Source: Runella rosea
GTDB taxonomy: Bacteria > Bacteroidota > Bacteroidia > Cytophagales > Spirosomataceae
Assembly (NCBI RefSeq): GCF_003325355.1
Contig: NZ_CP030850.1
Coordinates: 5,697,501-5,761,500, forward strand
Length of the DNA: 64,000 nucleotides
Reading direction: 5' to 3'
Shown piece after piece: positions 43,809-52,074 of this stretch. The notes beneath the pieces were generated by a model. The model did no database searches. It was not told where the DNA came from and worked only from the letters and a program-made list of their open reading frames with translations. The translations under genes and the position numbers were made by a program. Positions within the stretch are counted from its first letter, which is position 1. Every line of letters begins with the position of its first letter.

Positions 43809-44435
43809 ATGCAGCCCGAAATAGTAGTCATCGATTATGGAATGGGAAACTTACGCTCGGTACTCAAAAAAGTGGAACGTTTGCATAAAAGCGTTCTGGT
43901 CTCAGCGGATTTAAAAATCATTGAAAATGCCGAAAAACTTATTCTCCCAGGCGTTGGGCATTTTGCCAATGGGGTCAAGAAGTTGAAAGAATCGGGTATT
44001 TGGGAGGTGTTGAATCAAAAGGTACTGGAGGCGCAAACGCCCATTTTGGGAATATGTTTGGGCATGCAGCTCATGGCAAAATTTAGTGAAGAAGGAAACG
44101 CGGAGGGACTGGGATGGTTGGATGCCGAAGTGGTTCGTTTTAAGGTCAATGATAGGCGCACTTACAAAGTACCCCACATGGGTTGGAATACGGTGGAAGT
44201 GCAAAAGGAATCGCCCCTTTTTGCTGGAGCGAATCAAGAAGCGATGTATTATTTTGTTCATTCCTACTATATGAAATGCCACGATGCAAAAGATACACTA
44301 GGAAGTACTGATTATGAGTTGTATTTTACGTCAGCTATCCAAAAAAACAACATTTACGGGACGCAGTTTCACCCCGAAAAAAGCCATGAGTGGGGCGACC
44401 GACTCATTCAAAACTTTATCGCTTTACCCGCCTAA
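43809..44435 (+). CDS. HisH-like glutamine amidotransferase (HisH2, sugar amidination)
   Basis: 208 residues, class I glutaminase: nucleophile Cys in GICLGMQL, His and Glu in TQFHPEKSHEWG, and oxyanion region LILPGVGHF. In Pseudomonas O-antigen clusters HisH2 and HisF2 supply ammonia to WbpG for making an acetamidino group on a 2,3-diamino-uronic acid. Here the HisH-HisF-WbpG order is intact with gaps of 6 and 3 bp. No other histidine genes are present, so a role in histidine biosynthesis is unlikely. Confidence 0.9.
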   Translation: MQPEIVVIDYGMGNLRSVLKKVERLHKSVLVSADLKIIENAEKLILPGVGHFANGVKKLKESGIWEVLNQKVLEAQTPILGICLGMQLMAKFSEEGNAEGLGWLDAEVVRFKVNDRRTYKVPHMGWNTVEVQKESPLFAGANQEAMYYFVHSYYMKCHDAKDTLGSTDYELYFTSAIQKNNIYGTQFHPEKSHEWGDRLIQNFIALPA

Positions 44436-44441
44436 CCACGG

Positions 44442-45203
44442 ATGTTTAGACCCCGCGTGATTCCCGTCCTTTTATTGAAAGACAAAGGATTGGTCAAATC
44501 AGAGAAGTTCAAAAATCACCGGTATGTAGGTGATCCGATCAACGCCGTCAAGATTTTCAATGACCTAAAAGCGGACGAACTCGTTTTTTTGGATATCTTG
44601 GCTAGTGCTGAAAAACGGTCTATCTCGCCCGAGTTTGTCCGCAGGGTAGGAGACGAAGCCAATATGCCATTTGCGGTAGGCGGCGGAATCCGTTCTATCA
44701 AAGAAATCAAAGCCCTTATCAACGCTGGAGCCGAAAAAGTGGTCATCAATACCTACGCCGTCGAAAAACCTGCTTTTATCAAAGAAGCCTCTGAAGAATT
44801 TGGCAGTTCAACCATTGTGGTTTCTATCGACATAAATCAAAAGTTTTTGCGAAAACAACAGGTTTATACATCCGCAGGGACTAAATCAACGGGATTGGAC
44901 CCCGTGGAGTGGGCGCAAAAAATGCAGGATTGCGGAGCAGGAGAAATCATCATTAACTCTATTGAGCACGATGGCACCATGCAGGGGTATGATTTGAAAT
45001 TGGTCAAAGAGGTAGCCGAGGCCGTCGAAATTCCAGTGGTGGCTCTTGGGGGGGCTGGAAGCCTGAATGACTTCATCCGCGCTGTTCGTGAATCGTACGC
45101 CTCGGCTGTGGCGGCTGGGTCATTGTTTGTGTTTCATGGGCCTCGAAAGGCCGTTTTGGTCAATTATCCACAAAATAAAGAACTAGTACATTTATTCAGT
45201 TAA
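44442..45203 (+). CDS. HisF-like ammonia-channelling subunit (HisF2)
   Basis: 253 residues, TIM barrel with AVGGGIRSIKEI, VVINTYAVEKP, VVSIDINQ and VVALGGAGSLNDF. The first strand reads RVIPVLLLKDKGLV, whereas histidine-pathway HisF has a catalytic Asp in the equivalent IPCLDV segment. Loss of that Asp fits a paralogue that only channels ammonia to the partner amidotransferase WbpG. It sits between the HisH-like and WbpG-like genes. Confidence 0.88.
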   Translation: MFRPRVIPVLLLKDKGLVKSEKFKNHRYVGDPINAVKIFNDLKADELVFLDILASAEKRSISPEFVRRVGDEANMPFAVGGGIRSIKEIKALINAGAEKVVINTYAVEKPAFIKEASEEFGSSTIVVSIDINQKFLRKQQVYTSAGTKSTGLDPVEWAQKMQDCGAGEIIINSIEHDGTMQGYDLKLVKEVAEAVEIPVVALGGAGSLNDFIRAVRESYASAVAAGSLFVFHGPRKAVLVNYPQNKELVHLFS

Positions 45204-45206
45204 TTC

Positions 45207-46370
45207 ATGAAAATCTGTTCGAAAGGAGTTTGGGACGATAGCCTGCCAGGAATTACGTTTGACGAAAACGGGGTTTCTAACTTTGGGAAATTGCAGGAAA
45301 GAATGATGCAGGAGTATCCCCGAGGCGAGCAGGGTACGAAAGACTGGGAGCAACTGGTGCAGGAAATGAAGGCCTCGGGCCGGGGGAAAAAATACGATTG
45401 TATTGTGGGCGTGAGTGGCGGGGTCGACAGTTCGTATCTGCTGCATATTGCGAACCGCTACGGCCTGCGGCCGTTGGCCGTCAATCTGGACAACGGCTTC
45501 AATAGTGAGATTGCGGTGCAGAATATTTTTAAGGTAACGACCAAACTTAAGATCGACTTAGAAACTTATGTGGTTGATTATGAGGAGATGAAAGACATTT
45601 TGCGGGCGTATATGAGGGCTGGAGTGCCGTGGATTGATGCCCCTACCGACTTGGCAATCAAGGCAACGATGTACAAAATTGCGAATCAGGAAGGGATAAA
45701 ATACATCCTTCGCGGCAATGATTTTAGATCTGAAGGCAAGCAGCCCAAAGAATGGACCTATGCCGACGCCAAACAGTTGCTCTTTATTCATAAAAAATTT
45801 GGGTCGGGAATTCGGCTTAAAACCTATCCTTTGCTTACGCTGCCCAAAATGATTTATTCGGGTCTGCTCAAAGGCATCAGAGATATCAGGCCCTATTATT
45901 TTTTGGATTACCAAAAACAGAAAGCCAAAAAAATGCTGATGGAGGAGTACGACTGGAAGGACTACGGGGGGCATCACCACGAAAATCTGTTTACAAAGTT
46001 TGCCATGGCGTATTGGTTGCCTCAAAAATTTGGCATCGACAAACGTAAAATCAACCTGTCGGCGCAGGTGCTGAGTGGGGCGTTGTCGCGGGCGGAAGCG
46101 ATGACCCGCCTAAGTCAGCCTTTCGCCTCCAAAGAAGAACTGGAAAATACCCGCGACTATGTAATGAAAAAATTGGAGTTAAGCCCAGAAGAGTTTACAA
46201 CTATCTGGAAATCAGAAAATAAAAATGCCTTTGATTATCCGTCTAATTATAGTCTGATGTTTCGATTGGCTGATACTTTCAGCCCGCTTTTGAAAAAGTT
46301 CTATTCCTTCAAACCCATGTCAATCACCGCGCGGGAAGTGATTGACGGGACCGCCGAGACCGTTCGTTAA
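45207..46370 (+). CDS. N-acetyl sugar amidotransferase, WbpG-like
   Basis: 387 residues. PP-loop ATPase motif CIVGVSGGVDSSYLLHIA, then PLAVNLDNGFNSEIAVQNI and ILRGNDFRSEGKQPKEW. It is typical of WbpG/PseA-type enzymes that adenylate an N-acetyl group and replace the oxygen with nitrogen to give acetamidino. Together with the WbpB/E/D set (12764-15481) and the WbpI-like epimerase (50484), the predicted substrate is UDP-ManNAc3NAcA. Acetamidino-FucNAc or a pseudaminic acid derivative are less supported alternatives. Confidence 0.88.
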   Translation: MKICSKGVWDDSLPGITFDENGVSNFGKLQERMMQEYPRGEQGTKDWEQLVQEMKASGRGKKYDCIVGVSGGVDSSYLLHIANRYGLRPLAVNLDNGFNSEIAVQNIFKVTTKLKIDLETYVVDYEEMKDILRAYMRAGVPWIDAPTDLAIKATMYKIANQEGIKYILRGNDFRSEGKQPKEWTYADAKQLLFIHKKFGSGIRLKTYPLLTLPKMIYSGLLKGIRDIRPYYFLDYQKQKAKKMLMEEYDWKDYGGHHHENLFTKFAMAYWLPQKFGIDKRKINLSAQVLSGALSRAEAMTRLSQPFASKEELENTRDYVMKKLELSPEEFTTIWKSENKNAFDYPSNYSLMFRLADTFSPLLKKFYSFKPMSITAREVIDGTAETVR

Positions 46371-46410
46371 CATATCTCAAAAAGCGGAAAACATAAGCCA
46401 AAAACTGAAG

Positions 46411-47433
46411 GTGAGAAGTTCGTATTATAGCCTTAAAAACCCCGGAAAAAGCCAACTTGAGCCGATTGAAAAATTTGTAAAGTCGCACCCCAACGCCAAC
46501 TATTTCCAATCAAGTCTCTTTTTTTTTACCTGTAAATGTTCTAAATCAGTTACCCCAGTATATTATGTTGCCTATGATGAAAATAATACGGTGACGGGTG
46601 TAATGATGGCTTTCAGGCAGGCGCAATACCAGATATTTCCACTCAATTTTTTATCGGCACGAACCATTATTTGGGGTGGCCCCTTGGTACAAAACAACGA
46701 TTTGGATGTGTATGAAGGGCTTTATAAGCAATACCAGAAAGAGCAATCATTTGCAATTTATACCCAAGTTCGCAACCTTTCAGACCAAAGCGCTTTCTTA
46801 ACGCTGATGCGGGAATTGAATTATACGTACGAAGAGCATTTAAACATCCTAATTGACCTAGAAAAAACAGAAGAGCAATTGTGGTCAGAGGTGCATTCCA
46901 AACGCAGAAATGAAATCAGGCGGGCGCAAAAAGAAGGTACAACGGTGGAGCTCAGCAACGGCCCCGATACGCTCCCTAAGTGCTATTTGATTTTGAGAGA
47001 AGTATACCAACGCGCCAAACTCCCGCTGCCGAGCATAGACCATTTTGAGGCGTTACTTCAAAACAGCACCGAGGAAGAAGGGCTACGGATTTTTGTTGCG
47101 AAGTGTGAAGACAAGATAATCGGCTGTATGTTTTGTTTGGCGTATGGTACTACCCTGTTTGATTATTACGCGGGCGCTTACCGAGAAAATTACGACAAAT
47201 ACCCCAACGACTTACTGCCGTGGGAGGTTTTCAGATGGGGAAAACATAATGGGTTTAGGCGGTTTGATTTTGGCGGAGCAGGCAAACCTGGAGTGCCGTA
47301 CGGGGTAAGGGAATACAAAAAAAAATTTGGCGGTGAGATGGTGAATTACGGACGTTTTGAAAAAATCCATTTTCCGCTGCTTTATGGATTAGTGATTAGA
47401 GCGTTCAATCTTTGGAGAATTTTGAAAAAGTGA
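46411..47433 (+). CDS. FemAB/GNAT-like acyltransferase
   Basis: 340 residues from GTG 46411; no ATG is available near the N-terminus, and a TTG at 46342 would overlap wbpG by 29 bp. WSEVHSKRRNEIRRAQKEG, VAKCEDKIIGCMFCLAYG and KYPNDLLPWEVFRWGKHNGFRRFDFGGAG are the FemAB-related double-GNAT pattern. Such proteins transfer aminoacyl or acyl groups in cell-wall or glycan biosynthesis. The substrate is unknown; modification of the amino sugar or a peptide side chain is possible. Confidence 0.78.
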   Translation: MRSSYYSLKNPGKSQLEPIEKFVKSHPNANYFQSSLFFFTCKCSKSVTPVYYVAYDENNTVTGVMMAFRQAQYQIFPLNFLSARTIIWGGPLVQNNDLDVYEGLYKQYQKEQSFAIYTQVRNLSDQSAFLTLMRELNYTYEEHLNILIDLEKTEEQLWSEVHSKRRNEIRRAQKEGTTVELSNGPDTLPKCYLILREVYQRAKLPLPSIDHFEALLQNSTEEEGLRIFVAKCEDKIIGCMFCLAYGTTLFDYYAGAYRENYDKYPNDLLPWEVFRWGKHNGFRRFDFGGAGKPGVPYGVREYKKKFGGEMVNYGRFEKIHFPLLYGLVIRAFNLWRILKK

Positions 47434-48596
47434 TTATCCCCCGGTTTAAGTATGCATATTCTCTGAAAGACGTTTTTGTAGGTGTAAAAAACGTAATCAG
47501 AGACAGAAAAGTAGCCGTACCAGTCTTTCATGCGTTGTTTCCAGAGGCGGAAATACACCTGACGGAAAGCGCAGCAAGTGGTATAAAATATGCACTGGAG
47601 GGGTTGGGTTTAAAAAAAAATGCTCACATCGGAGTGCAGCCGTACACCTGTTCTTCGGTGTTAGGGGCGATTGCAGCGGCAGGGTTCACCCCTTTTTTTA
47701 TTGATATTAATCAAAACCTTTCGCTCAATACCCAGGCGTTGAAGTCCAAAGTTGCCCACATTGACGCGTTGATTGTTACCCATATGTTTGGCTTTCCCGC
47801 CGACATCGCTGGAATCAAAGCAATAGTTCCCCACCTCCCTGTCATTGAAGATTGTGCCCACGCCCTTTTCAGTCAGTACGAGCATCGTTCCGTGGGTGTT
47901 TTTTTTGACGCCGCTGTTTTTTCATTTGGAAACGGTAAATTTCCCTCGCTTGGAGGCGGAGGAATGCTGGTGATTAATAATCCATCCCTGAATGAAAGAA
48001 TAAAGGAACGACTTTTAATTTTGCCCAGACCTACTTTATTGCAAGAGCTAAAACAAATTGTTAAATCGTACGCCAAAGCAGTGATGTACGCGCCGCTGCT
48101 GCAGTGGATGATTAACAAAATGCTGAGTGAACACTACCTCAATAATCGAAATAAGACGATAATCAGTCGTGGCAATCAGGAGTTTAATATTTATAAGAGT
48201 ATAGAGTTGAGTTTGCCAGTAAAATTGGAGGAGGCCCAAAAAAATGCCGTCGTTCAGAACGAAAACGGCACCTCTTTAGCCCAAATGCTCTGGAGAAACT
48301 ATGAATTCCTGACTCCAGACCAAAATAAAGTCAATTATTTTGCCTTTGTACTCATCGAAGAAGAACGAGACCGTCTAGGGCGTTATTTGAAGGGAAGGGG
48401 CATTATGAGTGGCAAACATTTTCAACACGCGTTGGCCTGGGCGATGGCTTACGGTTATGTGCCTGGGAGCTGCCCGGTATTTGAAGAAAAGGTCAACCAG
48501 ATTTTGACGATTCCGTGTAATTATGGCGTAAGTAAGCGTGATTTAAACCGAATAGCCCATTATTTGTTAGAATTTAGAAAATTAAACCCTCAATGA
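47430..48596 (+). CDS. DegT/DnrJ/EryC1-family aminotransferase-like protein
   Basis: 388 residues if started at GTG 47430 (GTGA overlap with the previous stop); a TTG at 47412 is the alternative. LTESAASGIKYALEGLG (phosphate site), VQPYTCSSVLGAI, VTHMFGFPADIAGI, VIEDCAHAL and a Lys in SFGNGKFPSLGGGGM at the PLP position. This is the third DegT protein in the window and the most divergent. It may make another amino sugar; the substrate is unknown. Confidence 0.8.
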   Translation: MIIPRFKYAYSLKDVFVGVKNVIRDRKVAVPVFHALFPEAEIHLTESAASGIKYALEGLGLKKNAHIGVQPYTCSSVLGAIAAAGFTPFFIDINQNLSLNTQALKSKVAHIDALIVTHMFGFPADIAGIKAIVPHLPVIEDCAHALFSQYEHRSVGVFFDAAVFSFGNGKFPSLGGGGMLVINNPSLNERIKERLLILPRPTLLQELKQIVKSYAKAVMYAPLLQWMINKMLSEHYLNNRNKTIISRGNQEFNIYKSIELSLPVKLEEAQKNAVVQNENGTSLAQMLWRNYEFLTPDQNKVNYFAFVLIEEERDRLGRYLKGRGIMSGKHFQHALAWAMAYGYVPGSCPVFEEKVNQILTIPCNYGVSKRDLNRIAHYLLEFRKLNPQ

Positions 48597-49687
48597 AAAC
48601 CATTCTTGTTGATATAAACCATCCTGCTCACGTGCATCTCTTTAAGTATTTTATACAGGAGATGAAAGCACGAGGGTATCGGGTGATTGTGACGGCCAAA
48701 GAAGTGAAAGTTATCATGCGCCTGCTGGAAGCGTATAATATAGAATATATAAAAGTTGGACAAAAAAAAGATTCGCTCGCGCTGAAATACCTCTATGAGT
48801 TCTTTCATTTGTTAAAAGTGCTGGGGATTGTGTGGAAGCATCGCGTAGACTATGGCATCGGAATTTCGATGGTGCTACCTATTCTTTCAAAAATAACGCA
48901 GATGAAAGTGATTGCGCTAGACGATGACGATCTGACCGTAACACCGACATTTGCCAAAGCCATTTCGTTTGCCTCGACCATTCTAAATCCAAGTGCGTTA
49001 TCGTTTGAAGACCGAGGCCCCAACCGGATATGTCACCCAAGTTTTCATGAACTTGCTTACTTGCACCCCAATCGTTTTGAACCGCAGGTCAGTGTGCTTA
49101 AGGAGGTAGGCATTGAGCCAGGAGAGACTTTTTTTATCATGCGTTTCAACGTGTTTAAGGCGCACCACGATGCGGGTGTCAGGGGATTAGATATTGGTCA
49201 AAAACTTCGTATTATTGAACTGCTCAAACCTTTTGGAAAGATTTTTGTTACAACCGAGCGCGATATTGAACCTGAAATAAAGGAGTATCAATTGCCCGTG
49301 GCACCCGAAAAAATTCATTCTCTCATGTATTTTGCGACGCTGTTTGTCGGCGATAGTCAAACCATGATTTCGGAGGCAGCACTCTTGGGAACGCCTGCTA
49401 TCAAATTGAACTCTTTTGCGGGAAGGTTGTCCATCCCAAACGAAATTGAAGAAAAGTATGCCTTGTGTTATTCATTTTTGCCCGATCAATTTGAGGAGAT
49501 GATAGCCTTGATTGACCGACTGGTTCACCAAAAAAATCTCAAGGAAGACTGGGCGTTGCGCAGGCAAAAAATGCTCATGGAGAAGATAGACCTCACCGAT
49601 TTTCTGGTTCGATTGGTAGCTCATTATCCCGAAAGTGTTCGGATGGCAAAAGAAAATCCTGACCGTCGGATAAGCGTTGCTCAATAA
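48593..49687 (+). CDS. DUF354 protein (GT-B/epimerase-like fold)
   Basis: 364 residues. VDINHPAHVHLFKYFIQEM at the N-terminus and LFVGDSQTMISEAALLGTPAIKLNSFAGR near the C-terminus are the hallmark of DUF354. This family is related to UDP-GlcNAc 2-epimerase and GT-B glycosyltransferases and is common in O-antigen loci. Biochemical role not established from sequence. It overlaps the preceding gene by 4 bp (ATGA). Confidence 0.85.
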   Translation: MKTILVDINHPAHVHLFKYFIQEMKARGYRVIVTAKEVKVIMRLLEAYNIEYIKVGQKKDSLALKYLYEFFHLLKVLGIVWKHRVDYGIGISMVLPILSKITQMKVIALDDDDLTVTPTFAKAISFASTILNPSALSFEDRGPNRICHPSFHELAYLHPNRFEPQVSVLKEVGIEPGETFFIMRFNVFKAHHDAGVRGLDIGQKLRIIELLKPFGKIFVTTERDIEPEIKEYQLPVAPEKIHSLMYFATLFVGDSQTMISEAALLGTPAIKLNSFAGRLSIPNEIEEKYALCYSFLPDQFEEMIALIDRLVHQKNLKEDWALRRQKMLMEKIDLTDFLVRLVAHYPESVRMAKENPDRRISVAQ

Positions 49688-49718
49688 TTTTTACGCTAAA
49701 TATTTTTAGGTCCCCAAA

Positions 49719-50474
49719 ATGGATTTTACCCTACGCCTTTACCGAAGATTATTGGAAAGCCTCATCGCTTCAAATTACCATTTTCAAACATTCGAAGATT
49801 TCCTTAAATCGCCCAAAGAGCGCGCCATCGTGTTGCGCCACGACGTTGATTTGTTGCCCCGAAACTCCCTCGCATTTGCCGAAATTCAAAAGGAATATGG
49901 ACTTTCAGGTTCTTATTATTTTAGGGCCGTGGAAGTAAGTTGGGACGACAAAATCATTCAACGTATAGCCGCTTTGGGTCATGAAGTAGGCTACCATTAT
50001 GAGTGCCTGACTACCTGCCGGGGCGACTTTCAAAAAGGATTGGCCGATTTTGAGCAAAATCTGGAACGGTTGCGAAAGTTGGTGCCCGTTTCCACGATTT
50101 GTATGCACGGAAGTCCGCTTTCCAAATTTGATTCCCGCGACCTGTGGAAATCTCATTCTTATCGTGATTTCGGCATTATTGGCGAGCCGTATTTTGACAT
50201 TGATTTCAGCAAAGTACTTTATCTGACCGACACGGGCCGCCGATGGGACGGCGATAAAGTCAGCGTAAGGGATAAAGTAGGTAGCAAAAATCATCCTTTT
50301 AAAACAACGTGCGACATCATCGCGGCGGCGAATGCAGGCCAGTTGCCAGCCCAAATTATGTTTACTTTTCATCCCCAACGCTGGGACGATCATAGTGTCC
50401 CGTGGGTGAAGGAACTGGTGCTTCAGAACGCCAAGAATGTCATAAAAAAATATTTTTTCGTCAAAAATACCTGA
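49719..50474 (+). CDS. Polysaccharide-deacetylase-like (CE4-fold) protein
   Basis: 251 residues. CE4-like landmarks: IVLRHDVDLLPRNS (metal-binding His-Asp pair), HEVGYHYECL, STICMHGSPLSKFD and IMFTFHPQRWDD. It lacks a signal peptide, so it probably acts in the cytoplasm on a nucleotide- or lipid-linked sugar. The gene lies between DUF354 and the epimerase in the acetamidino-sugar region. N-deacetylation is the family-level guess. Confidence 0.75.
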   Translation: MDFTLRLYRRLLESLIASNYHFQTFEDFLKSPKERAIVLRHDVDLLPRNSLAFAEIQKEYGLSGSYYFRAVEVSWDDKIIQRIAALGHEVGYHYECLTTCRGDFQKGLADFEQNLERLRKLVPVSTICMHGSPLSKFDSRDLWKSHSYRDFGIIGEPYFDIDFSKVLYLTDTGRRWDGDKVSVRDKVGSKNHPFKTTCDIIAAANAGQLPAQIMFTFHPQRWDDHSVPWVKELVLQNAKNVIKKYFFVKNT

Positions 50475-50483
50475 GTGAGCTAC

Positions 50484-51635
50484 ATGCTGAAACTCCTGAC
50501 CATTATCGGGGCGCGTCCCCAAATCATTAAATCGGCCGCCATCAGCAGAGCGATTAAAAATCACTATGCATCCAGTATCAAAGAAGTGGTGGTGCATACA
50601 GGACAACATTATGACGAACGGATGTCGGCTATTTTCTTTGAAGAATTGCAAATTCCCCAGCCCGATTATAATCTAGGGGCTGGTTCGGGCAAACACGGTG
50701 AACAAACGGCCCGGATGATTGCGGGGATTGAAACCATTTTGGAAAACGAACACCCCGATTTTATGATTATTTACGGTGATACCAATTCCACCTTGGCCGC
50801 CGCCGTGGCTGCTTCCAAAATTCACGTGCCTGTGGTGCATATTGAAGCAGGATTGCGGTCATTTAATAAAAAAATGCCCGAAGAAATCAATCGGATTTTG
50901 AGCGACCACGTCTCTACTTATTTGTTTCCACCGACCCAAACGGGTTTTGATAATCTCAAAAACGAAGGGTTTCGGGTTGATAATCGGCCACCCTACACCA
51001 TTGACCGTCCGGGTGTGTTTAATGTGGGCGACGTAATGTACGACAATACCCTTTTCTTTAGTAAAGTAGCGGATAAAAACACCGACATCCTCGAAAAGGA
51101 GGGATTGCAGAAAAAGCAATTTTTGCTCGTTACGCTGCATCGAAACACCAATACCGACGATGCCGCGCGTCTGAACGCTATTTTTCGGGCGTTGTTAGAA
51201 ATTGCAAATTCGAGGAATGAAACCCTCGTTTTACCGCTTCATCCGCGTACGGCCAAACAGATGGAGATTCTGTTGGAGCCTGAGTTGCGTCGTGAAATCA
51301 GCAACAATTCCGCGATTCTGTTGCTTCCGCCAGTTTCGTATTTGGAGATGATTCAGTTAGAAAAATACGCAAAACTGGTACTGACCGACTCGGGCGGAGT
51401 GCAAAAAGAAGCCTATTTCCTGAAAACGCCGTGTCTCATCCTACGCGCCGAAACCGAATGGGTTGAAATTGTGGAAAGCGGGGCCGCTGTGCTTTGCGAC
51501 GCCGACGAAACCCGCATTTTAGAGGCATACCGCTATTTTATGAGCAATCCCGAAAGCAGCTTTCAAACCATTTATGGCGACGGAAATGCGGCCGAAAAAA
51601 TACTGAATCTACTTCTCGCTGGAGCAGCAACCTAA
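50484..51635 (+). CDS. Non-hydrolysing UDP-sugar 2-epimerase, WbpI/WecB-like
   Basis: 383 residues from ATG 50484; a GTG three codons earlier is possible. LLTIIGARPQIIKSAA, VVHTGQHYDERMSAIFFEEL, IYGDTNSTLAAAVAA, VVHIEAGLRSFNKKMPEEINR and LTDSGGVQKEAYFL are complete 2-epimerase motifs. In a cluster with WbpB/E/D and WbpG it is best read as WbpI, turning the UDP-2,3-diacetamido-glucuronate into the manno form. Plain UDP-ManNAc synthesis (WecB) is the alternative. Confidence 0.88.
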   Translation: MLKLLTIIGARPQIIKSAAISRAIKNHYASSIKEVVVHTGQHYDERMSAIFFEELQIPQPDYNLGAGSGKHGEQTARMIAGIETILENEHPDFMIIYGDTNSTLAAAVAASKIHVPVVHIEAGLRSFNKKMPEEINRILSDHVSTYLFPPTQTGFDNLKNEGFRVDNRPPYTIDRPGVFNVGDVMYDNTLFFSKVADKNTDILEKEGLQKKQFLLVTLHRNTNTDDAARLNAIFRALLEIANSRNETLVLPLHPRTAKQMEILLEPELRREISNNSAILLLPPVSYLEMIQLEKYAKLVLTDSGGVQKEAYFLKTPCLILRAETEWVEIVESGAAVLCDADETRILEAYRYFMSNPESSFQTIYGDGNAAEKILNLLLAGAAT

Positions 51636-51640
51636 GTAAT

Positions 51641-52030
51641 ATGCTTTTTGTAAAATCACCAAAACAAGCCGATACCATTACGTTTTGCTACGTAGTCTTT
51701 TTATTTGCCCTTGCAGTTTTGCCCATCAACAGCAAGGATTCGGCATCCATCAACAACACGTATGTCTTGCCAGAGTTGCGTTTAGACTATCTGCTTCATT
51801 CGTTTTTGCTTATTCCTTGGATGCTGATTCGGGTATTTTATGCGGAAACAAACCGCCTAAAAGAGCTTTTATGGCTTGCCTGCGGGGTGCTTTTAGGGAT
51901 AACGACCGAAGTTATCCAGTATTTTTTGACTTACCGAACCTACAATGTCATTGATTTGGCCGCTAACCTGCTCGGGGTATTTATCGGGGCGGCTCTTTGG
52001 CAAATTATTCAACCTATTTATAAAAAATAA
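51641..52030 (+). CDS. VanZ-like small membrane protein
   Basis: 129 residues from ATG 51641. Three to four membrane helices: FCYVVFLFALAVLPI, LLHSFLLIPWMLIRVFY, LLWLACGVLLGITTEVIQYFL and IDLAANLLGVFIGAALW. The TEVIQYF and DLAANLLGVFIG patches match VanZ-like domains. Such genes often close Bacteroidota capsule or EPS operons; function unknown. It begins 5 bp after the epimerase stop. Confidence 0.8.
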   Translation: MLFVKSPKQADTITFCYVVFLFALAVLPINSKDSASINNTYVLPELRLDYLLHSFLLIPWMLIRVFYAETNRLKELLWLACGVLLGITTEVIQYFLTYRTYNVIDLAANLLGVFIGAALWQIIQPIYKK

Positions 52031-52048
52031 ACCAGAATCTGGTTTTAT
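52029..52048 (+). terminator. Possible weak terminator hairpin
   Basis: AAACCAG-AAT-CTGGTTT (52029-52045), a 7-bp stem with a 3-nt loop, overlaps the VanZ stop codon and is followed by only one more T before an A. It may reduce transcription between the biosynthetic operon and the Wzi gene, but it is weak. Confidence 0.35.
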
Positions 52049-52074
52049 ATTGGTGCTTAAACCTCTCCGAAGTT

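Noticed and set aside
43809..45203. HisH/HisF as histidine biosynthesis genes
   Set aside because: No other his genes, intact adjacency with a WbpG-like gene, and loss of the HisF catalytic Asp point to sugar amidination.
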